DNA from: Desulfotignum sp.
GTDB taxonomy: Bacteria; Desulfobacterota; Desulfobacteria; Desulfobacterales; Desulfobacteraceae
Assembly (NCBI GenBank): GCA_021737445.1
Contig: JAIPDY010000187.1
Coordinates: 1 to 6,559 of the forward strand
Direction of reading: 5' to 3'
Length of the DNA: 6,559 nt
Positions 5,576 through 6,559 of this stretch are shown piece by piece. The translations under genes were made by a program, and so were the position numbers. The first letter of the stretch is position 1. Each line of letters opens with the position of its first letter. The notes under the pieces are model-generated. The model was given only the letters and a program-made list of their open reading frames with translations, had not been told where the DNA came from and ran no database searches.

Positions 5576-6559
5576 TTATCCAATTCTGATCATTCCCGGA
5601 TTCCGATCCGTCACTTCTCCGATGATGGCGGCCCGGGCAATCCCCTGTTTGTGCAGGGCGGCCAGAAGCTGCTGTGACTGTTTTTCAGGACACCCCATAA
5701 GCAGGCCCCCCGATGTCTGCGGGTCAAAAAGCAGGTCCAGCAGGGCTGGATCGATCCGGCTGTCAAATGCCACCATGGCTTCCCGGAACTTGCGGTTCCT
5801 GAATGCGCCGCCAGGCACCAGACCCATGCCGGCAAACTCCATTGCCCCGAAAATAAGGGGCACTTTACCGCTGAACACACGTGCCCCCACCCGTGTACCT
5901 GCCACCATTTCAGCCAGATGGCCCAGAAGACCGAACCCGGTAACATCGGTGCACGCTGTGATGGGAAACCGGGTCATCACAAAAGCCGCATCCCGGTTCA
6001 ACGTGACCATGATGTCAGTGATGGCAAGGATCTGCCCGGGTGAAGCCATGCCCGCCTTTACCGCTGTGTTCATGACACCAGTACCCAATGGTTTGGTGAG
6101 AATCAGCCGGTCACCCGGGAAAAGTCCCTGGTTGGCCAGTATTCTGTCAGGATGAACAAAGCCTGTGACAGACAACCCATATTTGAGTTCATCATCTTCA
6201 ATACTGTGTCCTCCCAAAAGCACGGTGCCTGATTCTTCCAGAATCCTGATACCGCCTGCCAGGATCTTTCGCAAAATTTCAGGATCCATGGATCCCAAAG
6301 GAAAGGCAACCAGGTTCATGGCGGTTTTAGGGACACCCCCCATGGCATAGACATCCGACAATGCATTGGCTGCAGCAATGCGGCCAAAATCATAGGGATC
6401 ATCCACAATAGGGGTAAAAAAATCAACCGTCTGAATCAGGGCCAGGTCATCACTGACCTTGTAAACCCCGGCATCATCAGCAGTACCCAGTCCCACCAGC
6501 ACATTTTTATCGGTGGGTATGGACAATCCGGTCAATGCAGCCGCCAGGTCCCCTGGCGG
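5576..6559 (-). CDS. selD: Selenophosphate synthase (selenide, water dikinase), 5' end missing
   Basis: SelD makes selenophosphate from selenide and ATP, the selenium donor for selenocysteine and selenouridine. The frame is open to the right edge of the window, giving 327 residues. Family members have about 345, so roughly 20 N-terminal residues lie outside, including the Cys or Sec residue and the Lys of the active site. A TTG at 6535 could be mistaken for a start, but the residues before it (PPGDLAAA) match the family. Visible motifs are GTADDAGVY (metal/ATP-binding Asp), TVDFFTPIVDDPYDFGRIAAANALSDVYAMGG, LLGGHSIED, LTKPLGTGV, TDVTGFGLLGHLAEM, PGGAFRN and DPQTSGGLL near the C-terminus. The stop TAA is at 5576-5578, with yedF 26 bases downstream. 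A strong hairpin at the edge suggests the enzyme may itself contain selenocysteine. Confidence 0.95.
   Translation of the reverse strand, partial: PPGDLAAALTGLSIPTDKNVLVGLGTADDAGVYKVSDDLALIQTVDFFTPIVDDPYDFGRIAAANALSDVYAMGGVPKTAMNLVAFPLGSMDPEILRKILAGGIRILEESGTVLLGGHSIEDDELKYGLSVTGFVHPDRILANQGLFPGDRLILTKPLGTGVMNTAVKAGMASPGQILAITDIMVTLNRDAAFVMTRFPITACTDVTGFGLLGHLAEMVAGTRVGARVFSGKVPLIFGAMEFAGMGLVPGGAFRNRKFREAMVAFDSRIDPALLDLLFDPQTSGGLLMGCPEKQSQQLLAALHKQGIARAAIIGEVTDRNPGMIRIG
6541..6559 (-). promoter_or_regulatory. Candidate bacterial SECIS hairpin inside selD
   Basis: On the minus strand CCGCCAGG, loop GGA, CCTGGCGG forms a perfect 8-bp stem with a 3-base loop beginning with G. It encodes PPGDLAA. 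In related SelD proteins this segment follows the active-site Sec/Cys by about four codons (pattern U/C-A-A-K-x-PPGDL). That would put the loop about 20 bases after a UGA codon, within the range accepted for bacterial SECIS elements, which also want a G at the start of the loop. The UGA itself would lie outside the window and cannot be seen. Confidence 0.45.

Noticed and set aside
5469..6155. 228-codon open frame on the + strand across selD and the start of yedF
   Set aside because: It is antisense to two well-recognised genes. The product is rich in Arg, Pro and Ser and lacks any domain, as expected for a shadow of GC-rich coding sequence.
6533..6535. TTG as the true start codon of selD
   Set aside because: The upstream codons PPGDLAAA are in frame and match the family N-terminus, and the active-site Cys/Sec would be lost. 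The gene simply runs off the window.

Overview
The window looks like chromosomal DNA from a Gram-negative, probably strictly anaerobic bacterium. My best guess is a sulfate-reducing deltaproteobacterium of the Desulfobacterales type. That rests on protein flavour (a MEDS/DcmR-like regulator, a selD-yedF selenium pair, an E. coli-like Cfa) and base composition judged by eye. There is no rRNA or other phylogenetic marker, so the placement is inference.

Left part, + strand (1-1344). The first 89 bases are an exact copy of bases 591-679, the start of a complete regulator gene (592-1344). The left copy encodes only the first 29 residues of the DNA-binding head, then runs into the 3' part of an unrecognised gene ending at 542. 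The simplest reading is a tandem duplication of a ~590-bp unit that straddles the two genes, or an assembly artefact. The complete regulator has a MerR/excisionase-like helix-turn-helix followed by a MEDS (DcmR-type) sensory domain.

Middle part, + strand (1441-3601). A TVP38/TMEM64 (VTT-domain) inner-membrane protein overlaps by 14 bases the start of a flavin disulfide oxidoreductase resembling mercuric reductase and lipoamide dehydrogenase. These two domains are also known as one fused protein in other bacteria, so they probably work together. The oxidoreductase keeps its CX4C redox disulfide. It has Tyr where lipoamide dehydrogenase has its catalytic His, and lacks the MerA metal-binding head and C-terminal Cys pair. 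A perfect Shine-Dalgarno overlaps its stop codon and precedes a 33-residue ORF.

Right part, - strand (6559 down to 3692). selD (5' end outside the window), yedF and cfa lie in the same direction. SelD makes selenophosphate and YedF is its usual partner of unknown exact role. Cfa cyclopropanates membrane phospholipids and probably has its own promoter. Two RNA-level signals stand out. A perfect hairpin at the extreme right edge sits where a bacterial SECIS element would lie if SelD is itself a selenoprotein. A 10-bp inverted repeat in the cfa leader could hide the cfa ribosome binding site in read-through transcripts.

No tRNA, rRNA, CRISPR array, insertion sequence or phage gene was found. 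No gene-free stretch exceeds about 100 bases.
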